Of a stretch of 64,000 nucleotides of DNA, positions 17,685 to 26,383 are shown piece by piece (positions within the stretch are counted from its first letter, which is position 1; each line of letters opens with the position of its first letter). A program made the position numbers and the translations under genes. Under the pieces are notes generated by a model. It made no database searches and had not been told where the DNA came from. It worked only from the letters and a program-made list of their open reading frames with translations. Source of the stretch: Lysobacter niastensis (GTDB lineage Bacteria > Pseudomonadota > Gammaproteobacteria > Xanthomonadales > Xanthomonadaceae); contig NZ_JADLZT010000003.1 in the NCBI RefSeq assembly GCF_015453285.1, positions 62,001 through 126,000 of the forward strand, in the 5' to 3' direction.

Positions 17685-18149
17685 ATGCTCGTCCGTCGCG
17701 CCACTGCCGCCGACGCTGCCACGCTGACCGCATTGACGCAGGCCAGCGGTGCCTACGAGGGTGAGTACCGTTCCATCCTCGATGGCCTGTCGATCACGCC
17801 GGAGCAGATCGACCGCGAACTGTTCTTCCTGGTCGAGGACGACCACGGCGGCACGGTCGGCTATTACGGCCTGATCGTCGGTTCCGCCGCAGTGGACCTG
17901 TCGGGTACACGCGAAGCGGAACTCGACCTGATGTTCGTCGCCGACCACGCACAGGGCGGCGGCCTGGGCGGATTGTTGTTCCGGCACATGGCGCAGCAGG
18001 CACGCGAACACGGCATCGCGCGCGTGCGCATCGTCTCGCATCCACCTGCCGAATCGTTCTACCTGCGCATGGGCGCCACGCGCATCGGCACGCAGCCCCC
18101 GCATGGGCGCGCCACCTGGGAGCGTCCGGTGCTGGAACTTCGCATCTGA
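17685..18149 (+). CDS. GNAT family N-acetyltransferase
   Basis: A 154-residue single-domain GNAT. The acetyl-CoA loop is AQGGGLGGLLFRHM after the strand ELDLMFV, and the C-terminal strand pair carries SFYLRMGATRIG. The substrate is unknown. It follows the EF-P-like gene by 53 bases and is convergent with the NUDIX gene; a REP-like palindrome fills the gap. Confidence 0.83.
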   Translation: MLVRRATAADAATLTALTQASGAYEGEYRSILDGLSITPEQIDRELFFLVEDDHGGTVGYYGLIVGSAAVDLSGTREAELDLMFVADHAQGGGLGGLLFRHMAQQAREHGIARVRIVSHPPAESFYLRMGATRIGTQPPHGRATWERPVLELRI

Positions 18150-18150
18150 C

Positions 18151-18192
18151 TTCGCTTCTCCCGCGAGCGGGAGAAGGTGCCCGAAGGGCGGA
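18151..18192. repeat. REP-like palindrome (CTTCTCCCGC family)
   Basis: CTTCTCCCGC (18155-18164) and its exact complement (18167-18176) are separated by GA and followed by GGTGCCCGAAGGGCGGATCA. It lies between convergent genes. The hairpin and the trailing GGTGCCCGAAGGGCGG are typical of intergenic repeats in xanthomonads. A related hairpin is at 52531-52552. Confidence 0.65.
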
Positions 18193-18756
18193 TCACCCGT
18201 TTCGCAGCAGCCACTTGTGCGCCATGCGGCGCATCGATTCGTCCGAGGCCGGATCGTCGGCGATGGCATCGATGTCGCGCCAGGCCAGGTCGTGCGATTC
18301 TTCGCTGACCACGTAGTCCTCCTCCCCTCCGGCGCGAATGACGAAACGTGCGTCGTAATGCCAGTGGCCCGGCACGTCGCCACGCTCCGGGATCCAGTGG
18401 CGGTCCAGATCGAACAGCTCCGGCTCCACGATCAGCTCAGTGAGCCCCGACTCTTCTTCGGCTTCGCGCAGCGCGACGCGTGCCAGGTCGCGATCGCCAT
18501 CGGCGTGCCCACCCAACTGCAGCCAGCGGTCGAGCTTGCGGTGGTGGGTCAGCAGCACGCGCGTGCCGCTGCGATCGACCAGCCACGACGAAGCGGTGAA
18601 ATGGCCGGCGAGGCGTGCGCGTTCGAACGGGTCCTGCGCATCGTCCAGCAGTTCCAGGAACTGCGCAGCGGCTTCTGCTTCCTCCGGCCAGCGTCCGGCG
18701 TACCCGGCAAATGCGGTGCGCAATGCGGACAGATCGTTCGCTAATGAATGGGGCAT
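18193..18756 (-). CDS. NUDIX hydrolase
   Basis: A 187-residue NUDIX enzyme; ATG at 18756 gives MPHSLANDL. The N-terminal 45 residues are helical, followed by the Nudix fold. The Nudix box reads GGHADGDRDLARVALREAEEESGL: the REXXEE core is intact, but the first Glu of the consensus is replaced (Arg in that column). The GGHADG version recurs in a subgroup of this family. Substrate unknown; likely a nucleoside diphosphate derivative. Confidence 0.85.
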   Translation of the reverse strand: MPHSLANDLSALRTAFAGYAGRWPEEAEAAAQFLELLDDAQDPFERARLAGHFTASSWLVDRSGTRVLLTHHRKLDRWLQLGGHADGDRDLARVALREAEEESGLTELIVEPELFDLDRHWIPERGDVPGHWHYDARFVIRAGGEEDYVVSEESHDLAWRDIDAIADDPASDESMRRMAHKWLLRNG

Positions 18757-18924
18757 GGGCGTCCTGCAGGCGCGAGGGGGCGCCAATTATGGCGATAGCG
18801 CGACCGTGCCGGTGTTACTTGTGCCTGTGCGGCGCCGCGGGGTAATGTGCCCCGCCGGGCCACGCGCCACATTCGTGGGGGCCTATGCAGCCCGCCCGTA
18901 TAAAAAATCACAGGGGAGAACGCA

Positions 18925-20496
18925 ATGCTTTTCTGGCGCGTCAAGCCGCTCGACAAGATTCTAGAAACTGCTGAGAAGAAATCGCTGAAGCGCCAGCTCG
19001 GCGCCTTCCAGCTGACGATGCTGGGCATCGGCGCCGTGATCGGCACCGGCATCTTCGTGCTCACGGCCGAAGCCGGTCAGAAAGCCGGCCCGGGCATGAT
19101 GATCGCCTTCGTCATCGCCGCGACCGTCTGCGCCCTGGCCGCGCTGGCCTACTCCGAACTGGCATCGATGGTGCCGGTCTCCGGTTCCGCCTACACCTAT
19201 ACCTACGGCGTGTTCGGCGAAGTCATCGCCTGGGTCGTGGGCTGGGCATTGGCGCTGGAATACGGCGTCGGCGCGTCCGTGGTATCGGTCGGCTGGTCCG
19301 GTTACATGAACGGCCTACTGGCGCACAGCGATCTGTTTGGCCTGGTGGCACCGGGCGCGCTGGCCCTGCCCGAAGCCCTGCGCGCGGGTCCGTTCGCGGG
19401 CGGCAGCTTCAATCTGCTGGCGTTCCTGATCTCCTTCGCCGTGACGGTGCTGCTGCTCATCGGCACGTCCAAGAGTGCGAAGGTCAACGCGATCCTGGTC
19501 GCCATCAAGATCGCCGCCCTGACCCTGTTCATCGCCCTCGCTCTGCCTGTGGTGAAGAGCTCCAACTTCGAGCCGTTCCTGCCTGGCGGTTGGGGTAGCC
19601 CGCTCGGCGGCGTCGGCGTGCTGGGTGCCGCGGCTTCGATCTTCTTCGCGTACGTGGGCTTCGACGCCGTGTCGACCGCCGCCGAGGAGACCAAGAATCC
19701 GAACCGCAACATCCCGATCGGCCTGATCGCCTCGTTGGCCATCTGCACCATCTTCTATCTGCTGGTCGGCTACTCCGCCGCCGGTTCGGTGGGTGCGCAG
19801 CCGATCCTGGGCGCCAACGGCCTGCCGCTGGATCCGGGCAGCGACGCGATGGCTGCGGCCTGTGCCGGCTCCGAAGCTCTGGTCTGCAGTCGCGAACCGC
19901 TGGCCCACGTGCTGCGTCTGATCGGCTTCCCGACGTGGGGCAACTGGATCGGCATCGCCGCGATCCTGGCGCTGCCTTCGGTCATCCTGATGATGATGTT
20001 CGGCCAGACCCGCATCTTCTTCACGATGTCTCGCGACGGCCTGCTGCCCGAGGCCCTGTCGCGCGTCCATCCGCGTTTCCACACGCCGCACGTCATCACC
20101 ATCATCACCGGTGTCGTTGTCGCGGTGTGCTCGGCCCTGTTCCCGGTCGGCAAGCTGGCCGACACCTCGAACTCCGGCACGTTGCTGGCCTTCGCGATGG
20201 TGGCGATCGGCGTGATGATCCTGCGCAAACAGCAGCCTGAGCGCCATCGTCCGTTCCGCACCCCGCTGGTGTGGCTGGTGTGCCCGCTGGCGGTGGCAGG
20301 CTGCCTGCTGCTGTTCGTCAACCTGACCATGACCGCCAAGGTCGTGTTCGTGGTCTGGGCGGTGATCGGCCTGATCGTGTACCGCATGTACGGCTACCGC
20401 CGCAGCCAGCTGGCACCGGGTCACAAGGATCTGCCGGCCGCTCCGCATCTGGAGCCGCACCCGACCTTCCACGAAGGTCCGGATCCGGGCCCGTAA
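18925..20496 (+). CDS. APC superfamily amino-acid permease (first of a tandem pair)
   Basis: A 523-residue inner-membrane transporter with about 12-14 hydrophobic segments. It has the APC signature at the N-terminus (LGIGAVIGTGIFVLT) and the TM3 motif SGSAYTYTYGVFGE of the cationic amino-acid transporter (CAT)-like group. A roughly 40-residue loop with two cysteines (about 290-330) is longer than in the downstream paralogue. The C-terminal tail is hydrophilic, rich in Pro and His. GGGGAGA precedes the ATG. A terminator follows, so the second permease has its own promoter or depends on readthrough. Confidence 0.9.
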   Translation: MLFWRVKPLDKILETAEKKSLKRQLGAFQLTMLGIGAVIGTGIFVLTAEAGQKAGPGMMIAFVIAATVCALAALAYSELASMVPVSGSAYTYTYGVFGEVIAWVVGWALALEYGVGASVVSVGWSGYMNGLLAHSDLFGLVAPGALALPEALRAGPFAGGSFNLLAFLISFAVTVLLLIGTSKSAKVNAILVAIKIAALTLFIALALPVVKSSNFEPFLPGGWGSPLGGVGVLGAAASIFFAYVGFDAVSTAAEETKNPNRNIPIGLIASLAICTIFYLLVGYSAAGSVGAQPILGANGLPLDPGSDAMAAACAGSEALVCSREPLAHVLRLIGFPTWGNWIGIAAILALPSVILMMMFGQTRIFFTMSRDGLLPEALSRVHPRFHTPHVITIITGVVVAVCSALFPVGKLADTSNSGTLLAFAMVAIGVMILRKQQPERHRPFRTPLVWLVCPLAVAGCLLLFVNLTMTAKVVFVVWAVIGLIVYRMYGYRRSQLAPGHKDLPAAPHLEPHPTFHEGPDPGP

Positions 20497-20517
20497 GCGC
20501 CCCGTGTGTCACACACG

Positions 20518-20547
20518 AAGGCCGGCGGACTCCGCCGGCCTTTGTTT
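20518..20547 (+). terminator. Terminator between the two permeases
   Basis: An 11-bp stem (20518-20528 with 20532-20542) with a 3-base loop is followed by TTTGTTT (20541-20547). Confidence 0.8.
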
Positions 20548-20599
20548 CATCCATATCTCGCACTCATCCCGGCCACGCGCCGTATCCGGAAGTCGATAG

Positions 20600-22024
20600 A
20601 TGTTCAGACAGCTCTGGGCCACCAAGCACCCACACGCCAGCCATGCCGACGCCGAAGGGCTGAGCCTGCATCGCACCCTCGGCCCCTGGGGCCTGACCGC
20701 GCTCGGCATCGGCGCGGTGATCGGCGGCGGCATCTTCGTCATCACCGGCCAGGCCGCGGCCGACCACGCCGGCCCGGCGATCATGTTGTCGTTCGTGCTG
20801 GCCGCGCTGTGCTGCACGTTCTGCGCGCTGGCCTATGCCGAGTTCGCGGCGATGGTGCCGGTCTCGGGCAGCGCCTACACCTACACCTACGCGACGCTCG
20901 GCGAACTGGCGGCGTGGTTCATCGGCTGGATGCTGGTGCTCGAATACGGCGTATCGGCCTCGGCGGTGGCGGTCAGCTGGACCGGCTACTTCCTGAGCCT
21001 GCTCGACCATTTCGGCATACACCTGCCGCAGGCACTGGTCAGCGCACCGCTCGACGCCCAGCTCAAGCCCACTGGCGCCATCGCCAACCTGCCGGCCGCC
21101 GGCATCGTGCTGCTGCTGACCTGGCTGTGCTACGTCGGCATCCGCAAGTCGTCGGGCCTGAACTCGGCGATGGTGGTGCTGAAGACCGGCCTGATCCTGC
21201 TGGTGATCTTCGCCGGCTGGAAGTACATCGACACCGCCAACTGGGAACCCTTCATCCCGGCCAATGAGGGGCCTGGCAAGTACGGCTTCGAAGGCGTGCT
21301 GCGCGGCGCCGCGCTGGTGTTCTTCGCCTACATCGGCTTCGAAGCGGTGTCGGTGGCGGCGCAGGAATCGCACAAGCCGCAGCGCGACCTGCCGATCGGC
21401 ATGCTGCTGTCGCTGGCGATCTGCACGGTGCTGTACATCGCCATGGCCGCGGTGATGACCGGCCTGGTCCCGTACACGCAACTGGGCACCGACGAGCCCG
21501 TGGTCACTGCGGTGGCCGCGCATCCGCAGCTGGGCTGGCTGCGCGTGGTGGTCGAGATCGGCGCGCTGATCGGTCTGTCGTCGGTGGTGCTGGTGATGAT
21601 CATCGGCCAGCCGCGCATCTTCATGATCATGGCGCGCGACGGCCTGCTGCCGCCGGTGTTCACCAAGATCCACCCGGAATACCGCACGCCGCACATCAAC
21701 ACGGTGATCACCGGCATCGGCATCGCGATACTGGCGGCGCTGTTCCCGCTGGACGTGCTGGGCGAGCTGACCTCGATGGGCACGCTGATCGCATTTGCCG
21801 CGGTTTGCGGCGGCGTACTGATCCTGCGCCGCACGCAGCCCGACCTGCCGCGCCCGTTCCGCATTCCGTTCGCCTGGGGCGTGTGCACGGCCGGCATCCT
21901 CAGCTGCCTGGCGCTGCTGTCGACGATGACCGCGCACAACTGGTTCCTGATGATCGTCTGGACGGCCGTCGGTTTCCTGATCTATTTCCTGTACGGCTAC
22001 CGCCACAGCCGCATGCGGCGCTGA
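20600..22024 (+). CDS. APC superfamily amino-acid permease (second of a tandem pair)
   Basis: A 474-residue paralogue of the preceding gene, sharing LGIGAVIGGGIFVIT, the GSAYTYTYATLGE motif and the FFAYIGFEAVSVAA segment. It lacks the long central loop and the hydrophilic tail of its neighbour. About 12 membrane segments are visible. It probably imports neutral or cationic amino acids; specificity cannot be read from the sequence. The gene is closed by a strong terminator. Confidence 0.9.
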   Translation: MFRQLWATKHPHASHADAEGLSLHRTLGPWGLTALGIGAVIGGGIFVITGQAAADHAGPAIMLSFVLAALCCTFCALAYAEFAAMVPVSGSAYTYTYATLGELAAWFIGWMLVLEYGVSASAVAVSWTGYFLSLLDHFGIHLPQALVSAPLDAQLKPTGAIANLPAAGIVLLLTWLCYVGIRKSSGLNSAMVVLKTGLILLVIFAGWKYIDTANWEPFIPANEGPGKYGFEGVLRGAALVFFAYIGFEAVSVAAQESHKPQRDLPIGMLLSLAICTVLYIAMAAVMTGLVPYTQLGTDEPVVTAVAAHPQLGWLRVVVEIGALIGLSSVVLVMIIGQPRIFMIMARDGLLPPVFTKIHPEYRTPHINTVITGIGIAILAALFPLDVLGELTSMGTLIAFAAVCGGVLILRRTQPDLPRPFRIPFAWGVCTAGILSCLALLSTMTAHNWFLMIVWTAVGFLIYFLYGYRHSRMRR

Positions 22025-22038
22025 TCGCAGGCGGACTC

Positions 22039-22070
22039 AAACGGCGCGGGCAACCGCGCCGTTTTCGTTT
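22039..22070 (+). terminator. Terminator after the second permease
   Basis: A perfect 11-bp stem (22039-22049 with 22054-22064) with a GCAA loop is followed by TTCGTTT. Confidence 0.85.
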
Positions 22071-22159
22071 GTGGACTCGCAGGTCGCCCCAGCCGAACTG
22101 ATCCGGTCTCCACGCCCGCCCGGACAGAATGCGGGCTCCCACCACCCGAGGAGTCCGTC

Positions 22160-23227
22160 ATGCCGGGCATTCGCAATCCGTTGCCGGTCGCGGGTATCGC
22201 GGCCTGCGTGATCGCATTGGCGCAGCTGCTCGCCCCGGCGCGGGCGTGCACGCGGCTGGTTTACCTGGGCGCCGATGGCGACGTGATCACCGCGCGCAGC
22301 ATGGACTGGAAGGTCGACGTAGCCACGAACCTGTGGATCTTCCCGCGTGGCATGCAGCGCAGCGGCGAGGCCGGCCCGAACAGTCTGCGCTGGACCTCGC
22401 GCTACGGCAGCGTCATCGCCTCCGGTTACGACGTCTCCACCACCGACGGCCTGAACGAAGCGGGCCTGTCGGCCAACCTGCTGTGGCTGGTGGAGTCGCA
22501 ATATCCCGCCTTCGACAAGACCCGGCCTGGCCTGTCCATCGCGGCGTGGGCGCAGTACGTGCTCGACAACTTCGCCACGGTGCGCGAGGCCGTCGACGCG
22601 CTGCGCAAGGAACCGTTCTCGATCGTCACCGACAACGTCCCGGGCGAGAAGCGGCTGGCGACGCTGCACCTGTCGCTCTCCGACGCGAGCGGCGACAGCG
22701 CGATCATCGAATACATCGGCGGCAAGCAGGTGATCCACCACGACCGCAAGTACCAGGTGATGACCAACTCGCCCGTGTTCGACGAGCAGCTCGCGCTCAA
22801 TACGTACTGGAAACAGATCGGCGGCACCGTGATGCTGCCCGGCACCAACCGCTCAGCCGACCGCTTCGCGCGTGCGTCCTTCTACGTCAACGCGATTCCG
22901 AAGAGCGAAGACCCGGTGATCGCGCTGGCCAGCGTCTTCAGCGTGATCCGCAACGTCTCGGTGCCCTACGGCATCAGCACGGAGAACGAGCCCAACCTGT
23001 CATCGACCCGCTGGCGCACCGTGGCGGACCACAAGCGCAAACTGTATTTCTTCGAGTCGGCGCTGACGCCCAACACGTTCTGGGTAGACCTGAACGACGT
23101 CGACTTCTCGCGCGAGACCGGCCGGGTGAAGAAGCTCGACCTGGGCCCGGACCAGCGCAATGTATTCGCAGGCAACGCCTTCGCCCGGTTCCAGGATGCC
23201 GAACCGTTCCACTTCCTGGGAATCTGA
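22160..23227 (+). CDS. Exported linear amide C-N hydrolase (choloylglycine hydrolase/penicillin acylase family)
   Basis: A 355-residue Ntn-hydrolase. An N-terminal signal peptide ends ...APARA, immediately before Cys30 (CTRLVYLG); after cleavage this Cys would be the N-terminal nucleophile. Further family residues are SMDWKVD (Arg/Asp pocket), GLNEAGLSANLLWL and the ASGDSAIIEY segment. The periplasmic location and family point to hydrolysis of acyl amides such as N-acyl homoserine lactones, bile salts or penicillin V; which is not determined. It is followed, convergently, by the HiPIP gene. Confidence 0.88.
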   Translation: MPGIRNPLPVAGIAACVIALAQLLAPARACTRLVYLGADGDVITARSMDWKVDVATNLWIFPRGMQRSGEAGPNSLRWTSRYGSVIASGYDVSTTDGLNEAGLSANLLWLVESQYPAFDKTRPGLSIAAWAQYVLDNFATVREAVDALRKEPFSIVTDNVPGEKRLATLHLSLSDASGDSAIIEYIGGKQVIHHDRKYQVMTNSPVFDEQLALNTYWKQIGGTVMLPGTNRSADRFARASFYVNAIPKSEDPVIALASVFSVIRNVSVPYGISTENEPNLSSTRWRTVADHKRKLYFFESALTPNTFWVDLNDVDFSRETGRVKKLDLGPDQRNVFAGNAFARFQDAEPFHFLGI

Positions 23228-23253
23228 AGACGCCTCGTTTCGCGGCGAGCGGA

Positions 23254-23586
23254 TCAGACCTTCTTGGCCCAACCGCTGCACCAGCCCTTGGCGGCCACCG
23301 AGTTCTGCGGGAACAACTGACAGGGTCCGTACGCCTGGCCGGCCACGCCCTTGTAGAGATTGCAGTTGGCGCAGTGGCTACCCGGTTTGAACGAGGGATG
23401 CTTCACTGACGCGGCATTCTCGGTATAGGCCAGCGCCTTGGCGGTCGGGTTGTCCAGCGGCAGCTTGGGCAGCGCCGCGGCCGGCTTGGCCGCCTGCCCG
23501 GCCGCCGTATTCACAGCCATGGCCGCCACCGAAACGGCAATGGCCTGAACCAGGAACCGCCTGCGCGAGGGATCTTGGACGTTCAT
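23254..23586 (-). CDS. High-potential iron-sulfur protein (HiPIP), Tat-exported
   Basis: A 110-residue periplasmic electron carrier. The ATG at 23586 has GGAGGTG upstream and is followed by a twin-arginine signal, SRRRFLVQ (7-14), with a hydrophobic stretch to about residue 30. The four cluster ligands have HiPIP spacing: Cys72, Cys75, Cys89 and Cys103 (CANC, PCQLF, GWCSGW). It would bind one [4Fe-4S] and shuttle electrons between periplasmic partners. No partner gene lies next to it. Confidence 0.92.
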   Translation of the reverse strand: MNVQDPSRRRFLVQAIAVSVAAMAVNTAAGQAAKPAAALPKLPLDNPTAKALAYTENAASVKHPSFKPGSHCANCNLYKGVAGQAYGPCQLFPQNSVAAKGWCSGWAKKV

Positions 23587-23705
23587 GGGACACCTCCGCG
23601 CCCGAGTATGCGCCCACGCCGGACCGGCGTTGCTCCATTCGTCCAGAAAGGGCTGTAAATCGAACCCGAACACGGCCTTCCCCGGCATTTAGTTAAACTT
23701 CCCCC

Positions 23706-24344
23706 ATGAGCACCCCACTGCCCTACTCCCCCGAACGCCTGGCCCAATGCGCGGACGAGATCATCGTCAACGTGCGCGAGCTGGCCGAACGCGGCTGGAC
23801 GCCCGCGACCAGCAGCAATTTCTCGCGCCGCATCGACGATGCCCACGTCGCCATCACGGTCTCCGGCCGCGACAAGGGCCGCCTGACCGGGCCCGACATC
23901 ATGGTCGTAGACCTGGACGGCCAGCCCGTCGCCACCAGCCAGAAGTCCTCCGCCGAGACGCTGCTGCACACGCAGTTGTACAAGCGCTATCCGGAGATCG
24001 GCTGCGTCCTGCACACGCACTCGCTGACCCAGACCGTCGCCTCGCGGCTGTACGCCGGCTCCGGCCATGTCCACCTGGAAGGCTACGAGCTCCTGAAAGC
24101 CTTCGCCGGCAACACCACCCACGAAACGAGCGTCGACCTCCCGGTCCTGCCCAACAGCCAGGACATGCACACGCTGGCCGCGCAGGTGGACTGCCTGCTC
24201 GACCAGCAGTGCATGTGGGGCTACCTGATCGACGGCCACGGCCTGTACGCCTGGGGCCGCGACATGGCCGAGGCCCGGCGCCACCTGGAAGCATTCGAAT
24301 TCCTGCTCGGATGCGAGCTGGAATTGAGGAGGTTGCAACGATGA
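23706..24344 (+). CDS. mtnB: Methylthioribulose-1-phosphate dehydratase
   Basis: A 212-residue class II aldolase-type enzyme of the methionine salvage pathway. The zinc ligands are His103 and His105 (LHTHS) plus a C-terminal His in the DGHGLYAWG segment (about residue 178). Start and length fit the family. Its stop overlaps the mtnD start (ATGA), and mtnC lies just beyond, so three consecutive salvage steps are present. No mtnA is visible in the window. Confidence 0.94.
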   Translation: MSTPLPYSPERLAQCADEIIVNVRELAERGWTPATSSNFSRRIDDAHVAITVSGRDKGRLTGPDIMVVDLDGQPVATSQKSSAETLLHTQLYKRYPEIGCVLHTHSLTQTVASRLYAGSGHVHLEGYELLKAFAGNTTHETSVDLPVLPNSQDMHTLAAQVDCLLDQQCMWGYLIDGHGLYAWGRDMAEARRHLEAFEFLLGCELELRRLQR

Positions 24345-24898
24345 GCCGATTGCGCATTTTTTCCGAGAACGAACCCGGCACGCCGCAGCTGAGCTCGTCC
24401 GACCGCGCGCAGATCGCGAACGAACTGCAGCGCATCGGCGTCATCTTCGAACAATGGCAGGCCAGCGCGCCCGTCGCACCGGGCGACGCGCCCGAGAAGA
24501 TCATGGAGGCCTATCGCGCCGACATCGATCGCCTGATCGCGGAACGCGGCTTCAAGACCGTCGACGTGGTCAGCATCGCGCCGGACAACCCGCAGCGCGA
24601 GGCGATGCGCACCAAGTTCCTCGACGAGCACTTCCACAAGGAGGACGAAGTCCGTTTCTTCGTCGCCGGGTCGGGGCTGTTCACGCTGCACGTCGAGGAC
24701 AAGGTCTACGAGATCAAGTGCGAGCAGGGCGACCTGATCGGCGTTCCCGACAGCACCAAGCACTGGTTCGACATGGGCCCGGAGCCGAGCTTCGTCGCGA
24801 TCCGCTTCTTCACCGAGCCGGACGGCTGGGTCGGACATTTCACCGGTACCGACATCGCCCAGCGCTTCCCTCGCTACGAGAAGGGCCAGGCGGGCTGA
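24341..24898 (+). CDS. mtnD: Acireductone dioxygenase
   Basis: A 185-residue cupin that oxidises acireductone to 2-keto-4-methylthiobutyrate and formate (Fe) or to an off-pathway product (Ni). The metal ligands His97, His99, Glu103 and His141 are in place (HFHKEDE and STKHWF) and match the Klebsiella enzyme with an offset of one. It is coupled to mtnB by ATGA. Confidence 0.95.
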   Translation: MSRLRIFSENEPGTPQLSSSDRAQIANELQRIGVIFEQWQASAPVAPGDAPEKIMEAYRADIDRLIAERGFKTVDVVSIAPDNPQREAMRTKFLDEHFHKEDEVRFFVAGSGLFTLHVEDKVYEIKCEQGDLIGVPDSTKHWFDMGPEPSFVAIRFFTEPDGWVGHFTGTDIAQRFPRYEKGQAG

Positions 24899-24920
24899 CT
24901 CTGCCCCGCCAACACCCCAC

Positions 24921-25045
24921 CATTCCCGCGTCCGACTGGACTCCCTTCGGTCGAATGCGGGAATGAAGTGCCTTGAGAGCTCGCTGGTTTGCCCGTGTGG
25001 GCATAACGAGCATCACGTCTCTGGATTCCCGCTTCCGCGGGAATG
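24921..25045. repeat. Pair of REP-like palindromes between mtnD and mtnC
   Basis: Two inverted repeats share the ATTCCCGC core. The first is CATTCCCGC (24921-24929) with GCGGGAATG (24957-24965) around a 27-base loop. The second is ATTCCCGC (25025-25032) with GCGGGAAT (25037-25044) around TTCC. A smaller GCCCGTGTGGGC hairpin lies between them. This is the classical xanthomonad REP/BIME type. It splits the mtn genes and could act as an mRNA stabiliser or attenuator. Confidence 0.8.
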
Positions 25046-25077
25046 AACATCAACACAGCAAGAACGAGCGCCGCCCC

Positions 25078-25776
25078 ATGCCCATCCGCGCCATCCTCAC
25101 CGACATCGAAGGCACCACCAGCAGCATCTCGTTCGTCAAGGACGTGCTGTTCCCGTACGCGCGCCGCGCCCTGCCCGGCTTCGTCGCCACGCGCGGCAAG
25201 GAACCGGCGGTGCGCAAATGGCTCGATACGGTCGCGACCGAAAACGGCGGCATGTGCGAGGACGGCATGGTCGTCGAGGTCCTGCAGGGCTGGATCGACG
25301 AGGACCGCAAGCACACGGCGCTGAAGGCGCTGCAGGGCATGATCTGGGCCGATGGCTACCGCAGCGCGGACTTCACCGCCCACATCTATCCTGATGCGGC
25401 CGACGCGCTGAAAAGCTGGCACGCGGATGGCACGCCGCTGTACGTCTACTCCTCCGGCAGCGTCCCGGCGCAGCGCCTGTTCTTCGGCCACAGCGATGCC
25501 GGCGACCTGACGCCGATGTTCTCGGGCTGGTTCGACACCGAGATGGGCGGCAAGCGCGAGGCGGACAGCTACCGCAACATCGTCGCGGCGATGGGCCTTC
25601 CGGCCGGCGATATCCTGTTTCTCTCGGATGTCGTCGAGGAACTCGACGCCGCACGCGAAGCGGGCCTGCAGACGGCGCTGATCGACCGCCTCGAGGACTA
25701 CCCGAAGCCGCGCACCGGCGAAGCCACGCACGGCCACACGCGCGTGGAAACCTTCGACCGCATCCAGTTCGACTGA
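25078..25776 (+). CDS. mtnC: Enolase-phosphatase E1
   Basis: A 232-residue HAD-superfamily enzyme that enolises and dephosphorylates 2,3-diketo-5-methylthiopentyl-1-phosphate, producing the MtnD substrate. HAD motif I is [11 protein letters not shown] (Asp9, Glu11), motif II is VYSSGSV and motif III/IV is [13 protein letters not shown]. The ATG at 25078 is preferred to the upstream in-frame ATG, which would translate the REP repeat. Confidence 0.94.
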   Translation: MPIRAILTDIEGTTSSISFVKDVLFPYARRALPGFVATRGKEPAVRKWLDTVATENGGMCEDGMVVEVLQGWIDEDRKHTALKALQGMIWADGYRSADFTAHIYPDAADALKSWHADGTPLYVYSSGSVPAQRLFFGHSDAGDLTPMFSGWFDTEMGGKREADSYRNIVAAMGLPAGDILFLSDVVEELDAAREAGLQTALIDRLEDYPKPRTGEATHGHTRVETFDRIQFD

Positions 25777-25794
25777 AGCCAGGCTCCGCGGCGC

Positions 25795-26379
25795 TCAGCC
25801 GTGGAGCTTCTCGCCTCGCGCCAGCATCTCGACGAACTTCGCCGCCTTCGCCACGCGCGATTCCGGCTTCTTCAGCGTGTGCACGCGCCAGCAGTAGGCG
25901 TAGCGGTTGGTCTTGTCGAGCTGTTCGAAAAAGCGGCGCGCCTTCGCGTTCTTCGCCAGCGCGGCCTCCAGTTCCGGCGGCACCTCCATCCCGCTCGCCG
26001 CATGGTAGGCCGCCTGCCAGCGTCCGTCGGCCCTGGCTGCCTCAACCTCCTGCAAACCGGCCGGCTGCATGCGCCCGGCGGCGATCAGCTTCTCGACCTT
26101 GCCGACGTTGATCTTCGACCACAGGCTCTTCGGCCGCCGTGGCGTGAAGCGCTGCAGGAAGTATTGCTCGTCGCAGGCACGCTTGAGTCCGTCGATCCAG
26201 CCATGGCACAGCGCCACGTCCAGCGCTTCGGCATAGGTCACCGACACCACGCCCTGGTCCTTCTTGGCGATCTTCAGCCATAGCCCGGGCTCGCCGCCGT
26301 GCGTACCCAGCCACTTCTCCCACGCAGCCGCGTTGCGGAACAGCCTGATCGGAAGATCGGTGGGAAGCGTGGCCGTCAT
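25795..26379 (-). CDS. YdeI/OmpD-associated family protein
   Basis: A 194-residue protein of the YdeI/OmpD-associated (bacteriocin-protection) family. Typical segments are WLKIAKKDQG, ALCHGWIDG, QRFTPRRPKSLWSKIN and the C-terminal YAYCWRVHTLKKPESR. It has no signal peptide. The molecular activity of the family is not established. Its ATG at 26379 lies 4 bases after the metallophosphoesterase stop, so the two may be cotranscribed. Confidence 0.85.
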   Translation of the reverse strand: MTATLPTDLPIRLFRNAAAWEKWLGTHGGEPGLWLKIAKKDQGVVSVTYAEALDVALCHGWIDGLKRACDEQYFLQRFTPRRPKSLWSKINVGKVEKLIAAGRMQPAGLQEVEAARADGRWQAAYHAASGMEVPPELEAALAKNAKARRFFEQLDKTNRYAYCWRVHTLKKPESRVAKAAKFVEMLARGEKLHG

Positions 26380-26383
26380 CGCG

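Noticed and set aside
18757-18924. Possible riboswitch or promoter ahead of the first amino-acid permease
   Set aside because: TATAAA at 18900 lacks a -35 at a suitable distance, and no known leader motif was seen.
23587-23705. Possible SAM riboswitch ahead of mtnB
   Set aside because: The gap of 119 bases is largely taken by upstream sequence of the HiPIP gene, and no conserved riboswitch core could be recognised.
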